Part shown: positions 35,276 through 44,129 of the stretch, piece after piece
Layout: the number at the start of each line of letters is the position of its first letter
Numbering within the stretch: the stretch's first letter is position 1
NCBI GenBank assembly: GCA_965365275.1
Contig: CBDUBA010000025.1
Span: 1-47,228 of the forward strand
Source: JAGTVG01 sp965365275
Lineage (GTDB): Bacteria; Bacteroidota; Bacteroidia; Cytophagales; Cyclobacteriaceae
DNA length: 47,228 nucleotides
Reading direction: 5' to 3'
Made by a program: the position numbers and the translations under genes
Notes under the pieces: generated by a model
Told to the model about the DNA's origin: nothing
Database searches by the model: none
Seen by the model: only the letters and a program-made list of their open reading frames with translations

Positions 35276-36568
35276 ATGAAAATCATCAAGAATCCTGATA
35301 CAAAAAAATGGTCAAAACTTTTAAAGAGACCTGCTATTAGAGAGAAAGAGATCAGAAGGATTGTTAAGCCTATTTTGAAAAAAGTAAAAGAAAAGGGTGA
35401 CAAAGCACTCAGGCTCTTTGCCTTTGAATATGACCACGTTGAATTGGAGAATATACTTGTATCCTCATCAGAAATAGAAGGAATTGAAAAAGCCATTGAT
35501 AAGGATATCCGGGAAGCTATAAAGAAGGCCTACAATAATATAAAAAAGTTTCATGAGGCCCAATTAACAGATATATTGGAAGTAGAAACGACCCAAGGTG
35601 TAATTTGCAGAAGGAAAAATGTACCAGTTGAGCGGGTTGGATTATATGTCCCGGGTGGTAGTGCACCGCTTTTTTCTACAGTATTGATGCTGGCAATCCC
35701 AGCTAAAATAGCGGGATGTAAAGAAATTATTATTTGTACCCCTCCTGACAGAAATGGGAAGGTACATCCTTTGATCCTATACGCAGCCAGTTTAACCGGT
35801 GTAGATAAGATTGCAAAAGTAGGTGGAGCCCAGGCCATAGGTGCTATGGCTTATGGGACAGAAAGTGTACCAAAGGTTGATAAAATCTATGGTCCTGGAA
35901 ATCAATATGTAACCGCTGCAAAACAGATAGTTAACCAAAAAGGAATTGCGATAGATATGCCTGCCGGTCCTTCTGAAGTAGCGGTAATAGCTGATCATTC
36001 AGCTTTTCCGGAATATATTGCCGCTGACCTTTTATCCCAGGCTGAACATGGTATAGATAGCCAGGTAATATTAATTACAACAAGTGAAGATTTAATTAAA
36101 AAAGTTCAAAAAGAAATAAAAGTATTATCTGAAAACTTACCCAGAAAACACATTATTGAAAAATCCTTATTAAACAGCCGTTTCTTTTTAGTTGAAAACC
36201 TTGAAGTCGCTGTTGATTTATCTAATGCTTATGCACCGGAACATTTGATCATCTCTACTGAAAACTGTGATGCCCTTGCAGAAAAAATCATAAATGCGGG
36301 TTCGGTTTTTTTGGGGGACTATACACCTGAATCAGCAGGTGATTATGCATCCGGAACAAACCATACTTTACCTACATATGGCCATGCCCGTTCTCACAGC
36401 GGCGTATCGGTTGATAGCTTCGTAAAGAAAATTACCTTCCAGAAAATCTCAAAAAAAGGTTTAAAGAACCTGGGACCCGCCATAGAGTTAATGGCTGAAA
36501 AAGAAGAGCTGGAGGCTCATAAGTTGGCCATTTCGATCCGTTTAAAGAACTTGAAAGCAAATGGTTGA
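35276..36568 (+). CDS. hisD: Histidinol dehydrogenase
   Basis: It oxidises histidinol to histidine in two NAD-dependent steps. Family motifs: VPGGSAPLFSTVLMLAIPAK near 126-145, AQAIGAMAYGTESV near 189, YGPGNQYVTAAKQI near 209 and DMPAGPSEVAVIAD near 230-243; Zn and active-site region EHLIIST near 324 and HARSHSGVSVDSF near 377. An ATG at 35276 (MKIIKNPD) is chosen as start; a TTG at 35261 that overlaps the hisG stop would add five residues. Gene order hisG-D-C-B is typical for Bacteroidota; it overlaps hisC by eight bases. Confidence 0.96.
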   Translation: MKIIKNPDTKKWSKLLKRPAIREKEIRRIVKPILKKVKEKGDKALRLFAFEYDHVELENILVSSSEIEGIEKAIDKDIREAIKKAYNNIKKFHEAQLTDILEVETTQGVICRRKNVPVERVGLYVPGGSAPLFSTVLMLAIPAKIAGCKEIIICTPPDRNGKVHPLILYAASLTGVDKIAKVGGAQAIGAMAYGTESVPKVDKIYGPGNQYVTAAKQIVNQKGIAIDMPAGPSEVAVIADHSAFPEYIAADLLSQAEHGIDSQVILITTSEDLIKKVQKEIKVLSENLPRKHIIEKSLLNSRFFLVENLEVAVDLSNAYAPEHLIISTENCDALAEKIINAGSVFLGDYTPESAGDYASGTNHTLPTYGHARSHSGVSVDSFVKKITFQKISKKGLKNLGPAIELMAEKEELEAHKLAISIRLKNLKANG

Positions 36569-37610
36569 TATTAAAAAGCTCGTCCGGCCACATATTATGG
36601 AATTAAGTGCTTATTCCTCGGCACGTGATGAATATACTGGCAAAAAGGGCATTTTTCTTGATGCCAATGAAAATCCTCTGGGTTCAACTTCCAGAAAATC
36701 ATACAACAGATATCCGGATCCATACCAGAAATCACTTAAAAAAGCAATTGGTAAACTAAAGAGTATTTCAACGGATAAAATTTTCCTGGGTAATGGCAGT
36801 GATGAAGCCATTGATTTACTGGTACGAATTTTCTGTCATCCCAATCAGGATAATGTTATTGTAATGCCTCCTACCTTTGAAATGTATGAAGTGGCTGCCC
36901 GGATTAATCAGAATGAAGTAATTGCTGTCCAACTTACAAATGATTATCAGATCAACCTGGAGAAAGTACTTGCAAAGATAACTTCGAATACAAAGATCAT
37001 ATTTATTTGTTCTCCGAACAATCCTACCGGCAACAGCATGAACCGCGAGAGCATTCAGGAAATAGTCGAAAAATTCAATGGTATAGTTGTAATTGATGAG
37101 GCTTACATAGATTTTTCCAGGAATCCCGGTTGTTTTGATCTTCTGGAAAAATATAACCATGTGGTGATTCTTCAGACCTTTAGTAAAGCCTGGGGTTTAG
37201 CCGGTCTTCGTCTTGGTATGGCCTTCGCTGACAAGGAAATTATAAAATTGCTTAATAAAGTAAAACCACCTTATAATGTGAACCGGGCTACACAGTCACT
37301 GGCCATGAAAGCAATTAAAAAAGTAGAATACAAAGACTTTATGGTGCAGCAATTATTGGCAGAACGCAAAATACTTAATCTTGAACTATCCAATCTGAAT
37401 ATTGTGGAAAAGGTTTATCCTTCAGATTCAAATTTCCTTCTGGTCAGGTTCAAAGATGCCGACAAGGTATATAATTATCTATTAGAGAATAAAGTAATCG
37501 TTCGGAGCAGATCAAATGTAGTTCTTTGTGATAATGCACTTAGAATAACTGTTGGTAATGAAAAAGAGAACGATGCGTTAATCACTACCTTAAAAAATTA
37601 CAAAGAGTAA
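36561..37610 (+). CDS. hisC: Histidinol-phosphate aminotransferase
   Basis: A PLP fold-type I enzyme that makes histidinol phosphate from imidazole acetol phosphate. Markers: FLDANENPLGS near 32-42, LGNGSDEAIDLL near 75-86, FICSPNNPTGN near 149-159, DEAYIDFS near 178-185 and the PLP lysine in TFSKAWGLAGLRLG (Lys about 209). 349 residues is normal. The start overlaps the hisD stop by eight bases and one base separates its stop from hisB, so the operon is tightly coupled. Confidence 0.96.
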   Translation: MVDIKKLVRPHIMELSAYSSARDEYTGKKGIFLDANENPLGSTSRKSYNRYPDPYQKSLKKAIGKLKSISTDKIFLGNGSDEAIDLLVRIFCHPNQDNVIVMPPTFEMYEVAARINQNEVIAVQLTNDYQINLEKVLAKITSNTKIIFICSPNNPTGNSMNRESIQEIVEKFNGIVVIDEAYIDFSRNPGCFDLLEKYNHVVILQTFSKAWGLAGLRLGMAFADKEIIKLLNKVKPPYNVNRATQSLAMKAIKKVEYKDFMVQQLLAERKILNLELSNLNIVEKVYPSDSNFLLVRFKDADKVYNYLLENKVIVRSRSNVVLCDNALRITVGNEKENDALITTLKNYKE

Positions 37611-37611
37611 A

Positions 37612-38709
37612 ATGAGAAAAATTCTTTTTATAGACCGTGATGGTACAATTATCGAGGAACCGCATGAGGACTTTCAAATTGACTCCTTGGAAAAATTACA
37701 GTTTATACCCAAAGTTATCACCAGTTTGTCCAGGATCTGTAAACATGGAGATTTTGATCTGGTAATGGTTTCCAATCAGGATGGATTGGGTACTGATAGT
37801 TTTCCTGAAGAAACTTTTTGGCCTGCTCACAACAAAATGTTACAAATTCTGAAAAACGAAGGTATTGAATTTCAAGCCATTCACATTGACCCAAGTTTTC
37901 CACATGAAAACTCAATCAATAGGAAACCAGGAACAGGGATGTTGGGAAAATACATGAAAGGAGAATTTGATTTAAATAATTCATTCGTTATTGGTGACAG
38001 ATTAACTGATATTGAGTTAGCTCAGAACCTGGGCTCAAGAAGCATACTCTATGGCGGATTAAAATCTGAGGAGGCTGATTTATGTACAAATGATTGGGAT
38101 GAAATATATAAATTCCTTTTATTCCCGGACAGAAAAAGTCAAATCAAGAGAAAGACAAAAGAAACGGATATCAATATAAAGCTGAATCTGGATGGAACGG
38201 GGATATCAAAGATCAGTACAGGTCTAAACTTTTTTAACCATATGCTTGAGCAAATCTCAAAACATGGTAAGTGCGACCTGGAGATATCTGTAAAAGGTGA
38301 CCTGGAAGTAGATGAACATCACACCATTGAAGATACTGCACTGGCACTGGGGGAAGCTTTCAGCACAGCGCTTGGTGACAAAAAAGGTGTGTCCAGATAT
38401 GGTTTCCTTCTTCCAATGGATGATGCATTGGCACATGTGGCTATCGATTTTGGAGGTCGTCCATGGATGGTCTGGGATGTTGAATTTAAACGCGAAAAAA
38501 TTGGAGATGTCCCAACCGAAATGTTTTATCATTTTTTTAAATCTTTTACTGATACTGCCAAGTGTAATCTAAATGTTAGAGCTGAAGGAAATAATGAGCA
38601 TCATATTATAGAGGCAGTATTTAAGGGCTTTGCCAAATCTATCAAAATGGCTGTCCTAAGAAACGAAAACGAAATTGATTCCATTCCAAGCACTAAAGGT
38701 TTGCTGTAG
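37612..38709 (+). CDS. hisB: Bifunctional histidinol phosphatase / IGP dehydratase
   Basis: The N-terminal HAD phosphatase domain (about 1-165) carries the catalytic DRDGT (8-12) and the later VIGDRLTDIELAQ motif. The C-terminal imidazoleglycerol-phosphate dehydratase domain (about 180-365) has LNFFNHMLEQISKHG near 204-218, DEHHTIEDTALALGEAF near 238-254 and NEHHIIEAVFKGFAKSI near 335-351, with both Mn-binding HH pairs intact. In the HAD domain the short zinc loop of E. coli HisB (C-x-H-x5-C-x-C) reads DPSFPHENSIN here, so all four zinc ligands are missing. The operon ends with hisB: hisH, hisA, hisF and hisIE are not present. Confidence 0.95.
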   Translation: MRKILFIDRDGTIIEEPHEDFQIDSLEKLQFIPKVITSLSRICKHGDFDLVMVSNQDGLGTDSFPEETFWPAHNKMLQILKNEGIEFQAIHIDPSFPHENSINRKPGTGMLGKYMKGEFDLNNSFVIGDRLTDIELAQNLGSRSILYGGLKSEEADLCTNDWDEIYKFLLFPDRKSQIKRKTKETDINIKLNLDGTGISKISTGLNFFNHMLEQISKHGKCDLEISVKGDLEVDEHHTIEDTALALGEAFSTALGDKKGVSRYGFLLPMDDALAHVAIDFGGRPWMVWDVEFKREKIGDVPTEMFYHFFKSFTDTAKCNLNVRAEGNNEHHIIEAVFKGFAKSIKMAVLRNENEIDSIPSTKGLL

Positions 38710-38721
38710 CCTGCCTTTAGT
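38692..38721 (+). other. Stem-loop spanning the hisB stop codon
   Basis: ACTAAAGG and CCTTTAGT are perfectly complementary, with a 14-base loop containing the hisB TAG. It is followed by the small GGC-GTTC-GCC hairpin rather than a U-tract. It might protect the his transcript end or couple to the missing downstream genes; this is inference. Confidence 0.4.
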
Positions 38722-38795
38722 CGGCGTTCGCCCTAATTCTTTAAATGATCTTTTAAATATTAAGAGTACCTTCAAATATTTAATACATGTCTTAT

Positions 38796-38816
38796 AACAA
38801 ACAGGAATTGTTTGTT
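38796..38816 (+). terminator. Possible weak terminator after hisGDCB
   Basis: AACAAACA, a five-base loop and TGTTTGTT form an eight-base-pair stem, followed by TAAACTCTTT. It is AT-rich and 86 bases past the hisB stop; it could serve either direction. Confidence 0.35.
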
Positions 38817-38839
38817 TAAACTCTTTATTAAATTCTGTT

Positions 38840-39394
38840 TTAAGTAGCTACAATTTTAACTTTCGCCAGTTGCGAGGCTGTTGATAAACCTACTAGTGCC
38901 CCCATCAGATGAGATTCCCATGACACACCCGGTTGTTGGGGAAAGATCCCGTAAACGAGTCCACCGTATAAAATCAATATTATTAAGGAGATAAGAATGG
39001 ATTTAAAATCTTTTCGAAACATTCCAAAAAAAATGAGAAACGAGGCCAGCCCATACACCAGGCCACTTGCTCCTATATGAATGGATTGTCGGGCAAAGAT
39101 CCATACGAGAATATTTGTAAAAAAATAACATTGAAAAAATACCTTGCTTGCGATCCGGTCATAGAAAAAAAACAATATGACACCAAGGAACAGTATTGGG
39201 AGGGTATTTGAGAGGAGATGCAACATATTGCCATGGATTAAAGGAGCGAGCAGGACCCCTATCATACCATATAAGGTCCTGGGATAAATACCCAATACTG
39301 CAATATCGAATGGTAGTATCAAGCCAATGGCAAATACTGCCCAGAGGATAAAAACAAATCGAATTGGAATAACCAGGCTATCCTCCAAATGCAT
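38840..39394 (-). CDS. Rhomboid-family intramembrane serine protease
   Basis: A 184-residue membrane protein, close to the minimal six-TM rhomboid core. The TM2 motif HGNMLHLLSN is at 54-63, the catalytic serine is Ser110 in IGASGLVYGL (GxSG) and the catalytic histidine His162 in SHLMGALVG. These three landmarks fit an active rhomboid. It cleaves membrane protein TM helices; the substrate is unknown. It is encoded 10 bases after the TerB-like gene, so the two are co-transcribed. Confidence 0.93.
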   Translation of the reverse strand: MHLEDSLVIPIRFVFILWAVFAIGLILPFDIAVLGIYPRTLYGMIGVLLAPLIHGNMLHLLSNTLPILFLGVILFFFYDRIASKVFFQCYFFTNILVWIFARQSIHIGASGLVYGLASFLIFFGMFRKDFKSILISLIILILYGGLVYGIFPQQPGVSWESHLMGALVGLSTASQLAKVKIVAT

Positions 39395-39404
39395 ATCAAC
39401 TATA

Positions 39405-39875
39405 TCACTTATACGAGGCTGGATTTTTAATCATCTTTAACTCCATTAATTTCGATTCCTCATAATCAATAGATATATAACCCAATACTCCCCCGGAAGC
39501 CTTAGCGATTCTTTTTGCAATGTCCTTCATGCTCTCATAAAACTGTATTGCAAATTTCCGGTCAAGCTTTGGAAGGATTTTATTAAGTTTCTCAAGTTCT
39601 TCTATGATGAGAGGAGTCCTTTTCCTGGCCTCTCGGGGTAGAGACGCTATCTCTTCAATAAGGTTATATTCAAATTCATCGCCAATTGAAGAATAGAAAT
39701 CTTTCAGGAGGATACGTGCTTTGATGGGTTTATATCTGGAAATACGCAATGCCTCCTTAATTTCTGATTTATCAATCTTGTTGTCCGCACCTGCTATTAA
39801 AATAGCAACTAGTACAGGTGCTTTCTGCAGAAAGAGCTTTTCCTCTTCAGATAATGGATCCAAATAATTAATCAT
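39405..39875 (-). CDS. TerB-like helical protein
   Basis: A 156-residue, fully helical and soluble protein with charged ends. Near 20-45 it has APVLVAILIAGADNKIDKSEIKEAL, which resembles the acidic Ca/metal-like loop of TerB-type folds (AxxDGxxxxxE), although the rest is diverged. No other Ter gene is nearby. It lies directly upstream of the rhomboid gene in the same direction. The TerB assignment is tentative. Confidence 0.65.
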   Translation of the reverse strand: MINYLDPLSEEEKLFLQKAPVLVAILIAGADNKIDKSEIKEALRISRYKPIKARILLKDFYSSIGDEFEYNLIEEIASLPREARKRTPLIIEELEKLNKILPKLDRKFAIQFYESMKDIAKRIAKASGGVLGYISIDYEESKLMELKMIKNPASYK

Positions 39876-40140
39876 ATACTATTAACTTAAAAAATGGGTG
39901 AATTATTATACCTTCTATAAAAATCACTCACTCAAGAAGAAGTAATTCATTTTAAAAATCAGTTAATTTCATATTAATAAGGCTTTCTCTGGACTTCTGA
40001 ATCACTTTTATAAGAATAAAACAACCTAAAAAGACTATTCGGCACATTCACTTCGTTATCATAAAGTATAAGTGACAACTAGAATTTATTTCAACTGAGA
40101 ATTTTTACAGTTTAACCAAATAAAAGATAAGATTAGGATA

Positions 40141-41493
40141 ATGTCGTCTAATGAATCTATAAAAATATTTATTGTCGAGGATGATCCTGTTTATTTGAAA
40201 TTCCTCAATTATGTTATAGGGCTTAATCCAGATCATGAGATCAAAACATTCTCCAATGGAAATGATGCCTTAAATGCTTTGCACGAAAAGCCTTCCATCA
40301 TCACACTTGATTATAGCCTTCCAGATAAATCCGGTGAAGAAATATTGAAGGAAATCAAGGAGTATGACTCAAATATTCCAGTCATAATCGTTTCTGGTCA
40401 GGAGGAGATTGGGATAGCCGTTCAATTATTAAAACTAGGAGCATACGATTATATTATTAAAGATGAAGAAACAAAAGAGCGCCTTGAATATGCATTAACC
40501 AATGCAAAAAGAAACATCACCCTGGTGAATGAGATTAATACTTTAAAACAGGAGATATCAGAAAAATATGAATTCGGAAATAGTATAATAGGCAATTCGC
40601 CTGCCATAAAAAGGGTTTTTGATTTGATGAAAAAAGCCATTAAAACAAATATTACTATTTCGATAACTGGAGAGACGGGCACAGGAAAAGAACTTGTTGC
40701 AAAAGGGATACACTATAATTCAGCCAGAAAAAAGAAGCCATTTATTCCCGTAAATTTAGCTGCCATTCCTAAGGAATTGGTTGAAAGCGAATTATTTGGT
40801 CATGAAAAAGGATCTTTTACTGGAGCAGTAACCAGGAGGATAGGAAAATTTGAAGAAGCCAACGGAGGAACAGTATTCCTCGATGAGATAGCAGAAATGG
40901 ACTTGAATCTCCAGGCTAAATTATTGCGTGTAATTCAGGAAAGGGAAGTTACACGAGTAGGCGGTAACACTATCATACCAATCGATGTCAGATTACTCGT
41001 AGCAACACATAAAAATCTGGCGGATGAAGTAAAAAGTGGTAATTTCCGGGAAGATCTGTATTATAGATTACTTGGCCTTCCCATTCAACTCCCGCCTCTT
41101 CGTGAACGGGATACAGATATTATACTGCTTGCAAAGCACTTTTTGTCCTCCTTCTGTAATGAAAATGATTTAGGTGATCTTTCCCTGGATAGGGAAACTC
41201 AGGAGAAACTACTACGTTATCATTATCCTGGAAATATAAGGGAATTGAAATCAGTCATCGAACTTGCAGCAGTGATGAGCAATGACAATTTAATTCTGCC
41301 GGAAGATATAAACTTTAACAGTCCAAAAAGTGAGGAAAATTTTACCTACCAGGAACTTTCATTGAAAGAGTATAACGATAGAATTATTGATCACTTCTTG
41401 AAGAAATATGACAATAATGTGTTAAAGGTTGCGGATGTCCTGGATATAGGGAAATCTACTATATATCGATATTTAAAAGAAAAAACTATTTAA
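40141..41493 (+). CDS. Sigma-54-dependent response regulator (NtrC type)
   Basis: A 450-residue regulator with three domains. The receiver (1-120) has the acidic pair at Glu13-Asp14, phospho-acceptor Asp57 (ITLDYSLP), Ser85 and Lys107. The AAA+ sigma-54-interaction domain (about 150-375) has Walker A GETGTGKE near 177, the sigma-54 loop as GSFTGA near 224 (Ala to Ser versus GAFTGA) and Walker B GGTVFLDEIAEM. The C-terminal Fis-like HTH reads KVADVLDIGKSTIYRYL near 426-442. It drives transcription from sigma-54 promoters when phosphorylated. Three bases separate it from the Hpt gene, and a TPR kinase gene converges on them, so it is probably the output of that relay. The 265-base upstream gap holds no clear -24/-12 or -7 element. 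Confidence 0.95.
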   Translation: MSSNESIKIFIVEDDPVYLKFLNYVIGLNPDHEIKTFSNGNDALNALHEKPSIITLDYSLPDKSGEEILKEIKEYDSNIPVIIVSGQEEIGIAVQLLKLGAYDYIIKDEETKERLEYALTNAKRNITLVNEINTLKQEISEKYEFGNSIIGNSPAIKRVFDLMKKAIKTNITISITGETGTGKELVAKGIHYNSARKKKPFIPVNLAAIPKELVESELFGHEKGSFTGAVTRRIGKFEEANGGTVFLDEIAEMDLNLQAKLLRVIQEREVTRVGGNTIIPIDVRLLVATHKNLADEVKSGNFREDLYYRLLGLPIQLPPLRERDTDIILLAKHFLSSFCNENDLGDLSLDRETQEKLLRYHYPGNIRELKSVIELAAVMSNDNLILPEDINFNSPKSEENFTYQELSLKEYNDRIIDHFLKKYDNNVLKVADVLDIGKSTIYRYLKEKTI

Positions 41494-41496
41494 TAT

Positions 41497-41877
41497 ATGG
41501 AAAGTGTTGGTCGTAATGGAAAGTGTATGACAGACCTGTCACACCTTGTTTCTATATGCGGGGATGATGATGATTTTAAAATAGAGATGATTGAGACGTT
41601 TTTAAAAAATACCCCTCCTCTGATCAATGAAATGAAGAACTATCTGATAAATTCGGAATGGAAAATGATTGGAGATATCGCCCATAAAATGAAGCCATCA
41701 TTCACATTTATGGGTATTCATTCTGCAAAGGATCTGATATTAAGTATAGAGAGACAGGGAAGGATGCATGAGAACATTGAGGAAATTCCTGGTATGATAT
41801 TAGAATTAGAATCAATATGTGTGGGAGCATTTGCTGAACTGGAAAAAGAATTGATCTTGGCAAATAAGGAATTATAA
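41497..41877 (+). CDS. Histidine phosphotransfer (Hpt) protein
   Basis: A 126-residue single-domain Hpt protein. The family signature AHKMKPSFTFMG (about 62-73) has the phosphorylatable His63, and the rest is a four-helix bundle (FKIEMIETFLKNTPPLINEMK near 27-47). The receiver of the preceding gene or the kinase opposite could be its partners. The stop is one base from the stop of the kinase gene on the other strand. Confidence 0.88.
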   Translation: MESVGRNGKCMTDLSHLVSICGDDDDFKIEMIETFLKNTPPLINEMKNYLINSEWKMIGDIAHKMKPSFTFMGIHSAKDLILSIERQGRMHENIEEIPGMILELESICVGAFAELEKELILANKEL

Positions 41878-41878
41878 A

Positions 41879-43786
41879 TTATTCGTAAAAGAACTCAAGA
41901 TCAAATTCAGTAGCCAGTCCCGGTTTACTTTTCAATGAAATAGCTGCTTTATGTCTTTTAATTATTTCCAGACATACTGATAAACCCAAACCATAATGTA
42001 TTCCTTGCTTCTTCGTAGAAAAGAACGGAGCGAAAACCTGTGATTTATCTTCAAGAGGAATCCCGCAACCTGTGTCAATAATCCTGTAAACTACCTTTTC
42101 TTTGTCTGAATAGTAATCAACATATATATCCCCCCCTTCTTCTGTTATTGCTTCTATAGCATTCTGAAGCAATAAATGTAACAGTAGAAGCATAAATTCC
42201 TTATGACATAATACATTAACATCCGAATTTTCATTAAAATGGAAATTTATTTTTCCAATATCTTTACTCCTTTTAAATTGTATTAATGATTGACTTAACC
42301 TATCCAGATTTATATACTCCCATTTTTCTGTCTCGATATCTTCCAATCTCAAATGTTCTTTCTTATATCTGAGTTTATCCCTTACTTCGATCAGGCTTGC
42401 CCACTGCTCTGAAATAAACTGATGATTGGCCTGTTCCAGAAATTCTGCTTTTGTCATCTCACGGCTGGGATGCACTCCTGATGATGTAAATGCCATTTTT
42501 TTTCTTAAATCAATATGATTACTGGCTTCAATATTCAAATCCTTGCCACGTAAATTCAGAATTATTTCCTGCTTTTTATTGAGTTCATCGGACAGCGATT
42601 CTATCTCCTTATAGAGGTCTTTCATTTTTGATACAGCTTTTTTTTGAGATGAATAACGCAGGACCATTACCACAAGAATCCCTGATATAAGTAAAATGAT
42701 GAATCCAAATCCATATACCATAGTCTTGTACTGATCTCTCTCTCTATTATTGAACTTTTCAATTTCTCTGAACACATCCTCTTGTTCAGAATATATGGCA
42801 TCTTTAAGGAATAATTCAAGTTTCTCCGAGCCTATTTTTCCCTGATTTTCTGATAAGCTATCGTTAATATGAATATAGGATTGATGCAAATCATAAGCTA
42901 ACTGATATTCCCCGCGATTTGTATATAGCTCTGATGCCTTAAGCAGAAGATCTCTTTTAAGGAATAGTCTTCCGAGTTCTCCAGAGAGAGAAATGGCTTT
43001 TTTTATATAATTGAGTGATGAATCTGTATAGGATCCCGAATAAACCTGGTATTTATCCATATATAATTCTAATAATAACTCCTTCGATCCCTTCATTTGG
43101 ATCAATTTCTCTGCATTGTTATAATAATATGTCATTGAATCATAATCATCCAAATTAAAATAATTCCTTGCAATAGCTATGGATGATTTTGCCATACCGG
43201 CATCGTTTTGCAGTCGCTGAAAAATGTCCAGTGATTTTTGATTACTTTCCAATGATAATAGTTCATCCCCTTTATTACCGAAGATTCTCCCCATGCCCAA
43301 CATAGACAATCCTGCACCTACAAAGTTTTTCATCCTTTGGTTCAGTTCATATGCCTGCAAAAAATAGTGCAGACTTTTTTCATTGTCAGCTGTTTCCTCA
43401 TAAATAAGGGCGAGTATCTCATAGGTCTTTATTTTTAATTCCGGATCGTGCAGTTCATCCGCAACATCAGATGCGTATTGACAGTGCTCTATAGCATCAT
43501 CAAGATTACCGTAGAGGTACTCAATATATCCCAGATTTTGAGATGAATACCCAATTCCACGCTTATAATTCAGCGTTTCTGATAGAATGGAAGCTTGCAG
43601 GGCAAGATCCTTAGCTTTGCTGGTACTGTCAAGTTTATAGTAGTCAGACAGCCGGTTCAAAATGTCCACTTTTTCTATGCCATTTGATATTGGTAATTTT
43701 GAAAGAAGTGAATCAATATTGGATTGGGGATAAGATTTTAAGGATATTGCCGTTACAACAATAGAAAAGATTAATTTAACGCTCAT
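41879..43786 (-). CDS. TPR sensor kinase with HATPase domain and no clear H-box
   Basis: Signal sequence (MSVKLIFSIVVTAISLKSYP), then about seven tetratricopeptide-like repeats (about 30-330, for example GIGYSSQNLGYIEYLYGNLDDA), one TM segment (355-376, GFGFIILLISGILVVMVL), a coiled coil (about 380-415), a linker of about 90 residues, and a C-terminal HATPase (about 525-635) with N-box NAIEAI near 540, DTGCGIP near 567 and GLGLSVC near 597. Such periplasmic-TPR kinases are common in Bacteroidota. The usual phospho-His motif (HE-x-x-x-P) is not seen where it should lie; only EQANHQF near 455 offers a His. It is convergent to the response regulator and Hpt genes. Confidence 0.88.
   Translation of the reverse strand: MSVKLIFSIVVTAISLKSYPQSNIDSLLSKLPISNGIEKVDILNRLSDYYKLDSTSKAKDLALQASILSETLNYKRGIGYSSQNLGYIEYLYGNLDDAIEHCQYASDVADELHDPELKIKTYEILALIYEETADNEKSLHYFLQAYELNQRMKNFVGAGLSMLGMGRIFGNKGDELLSLESNQKSLDIFQRLQNDAGMAKSSIAIARNYFNLDDYDSMTYYYNNAEKLIQMKGSKELLLELYMDKYQVYSGSYTDSSLNYIKKAISLSGELGRLFLKRDLLLKASELYTNRGEYQLAYDLHQSYIHINDSLSENQGKIGSEKLELFLKDAIYSEQEDVFREIEKFNNRERDQYKTMVYGFGFIILLISGILVVMVLRYSSQKKAVSKMKDLYKEIESLSDELNKKQEIILNLRGKDLNIEASNHIDLRKKMAFTSSGVHPSREMTKAEFLEQANHQFISEQWASLIEVRDKLRYKKEHLRLEDIETEKWEYINLDRLSQSLIQFKRSKDIGKINFHFNENSDVNVLCHKEFMLLLLHLLLQNAIEAITEEGGDIYVDYYSDKEKVVYRIIDTGCGIPLEDKSQVFAPFFSTKKQGIHYGLGLSVCLEIIKRHKAAISLKSKPGLATEFDLEFFYE
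42130..42136 (-). repeat. G7/C7 homopolymer in the kinase gene
   Basis: Seven C bases on the plus strand (G7 in the coding strand) encode part of an EEGGD stretch in the ATP-binding domain, a possible slippage site similar to those in the repeat-protein gene. Confidence 0.35.
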
Positions 43787-43875
43787 GATTCATTGGATTT
43801 TGAAAGATCCAGGAACTCAAATTTCATCTTTGAATGAATATATTTATTTTCAATCGCTTCAAAAACGCATTATAA

Positions 43876-44082
43876 TTGATATTTAAGCATTATCCTAAAT
43901 ATTTAAGGAGAATTGGCATTCTCCTCATTTCAATTTCGATGGTATTCGCCAGCTATGGATGCTATCCCATAACCGGATATACTCATAAAACTATTAAACC
44001 CAAAAGTCATAAGAAGCCATATCGTCATACCAAAGACAAAAGGAGAAAGAAAACGAAGGTATATTGGCAAAAGAACTACTAG
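43876..44082 (+). CDS. Small basic lipoprotein-like protein (uncertain)
   Basis: Sixty-eight codons from a TTG start. Residues 12-28 are hydrophobic (IGILLISISMVFASYGC), ending in a Cys that may be a lipobox, though the residue two before it is Tyr. The mature tail is very rich in Lys, Arg and His (KPKSHKKPYRHTKDKRRKKTK). The gene is 89 bases from the divergent kinase gene and 47 bases before msrB. Whether it is really expressed is not certain; the intact membrane-signal plus basic tail argues for it. Confidence 0.5.
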   Translation: MIFKHYPKYLRRIGILLISISMVFASYGCYPITGYTHKTIKPKSHKKPYRHTKDKRRKKTKVYWQKNY

Positions 44083-44129
44083 GTTAAAACAATTCTTTGA
44101 AAAATCAGTAATTACTTATAAAAAGAATA

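Noticed and set aside
40035..40060. Sigma-54 -24/-12 promoter before the NtrC-type gene
   Set aside because: A GGCAC element occurs, but the TTGC element at the right spacing is missing (TTCG, off by one), so it does not fit the consensus.
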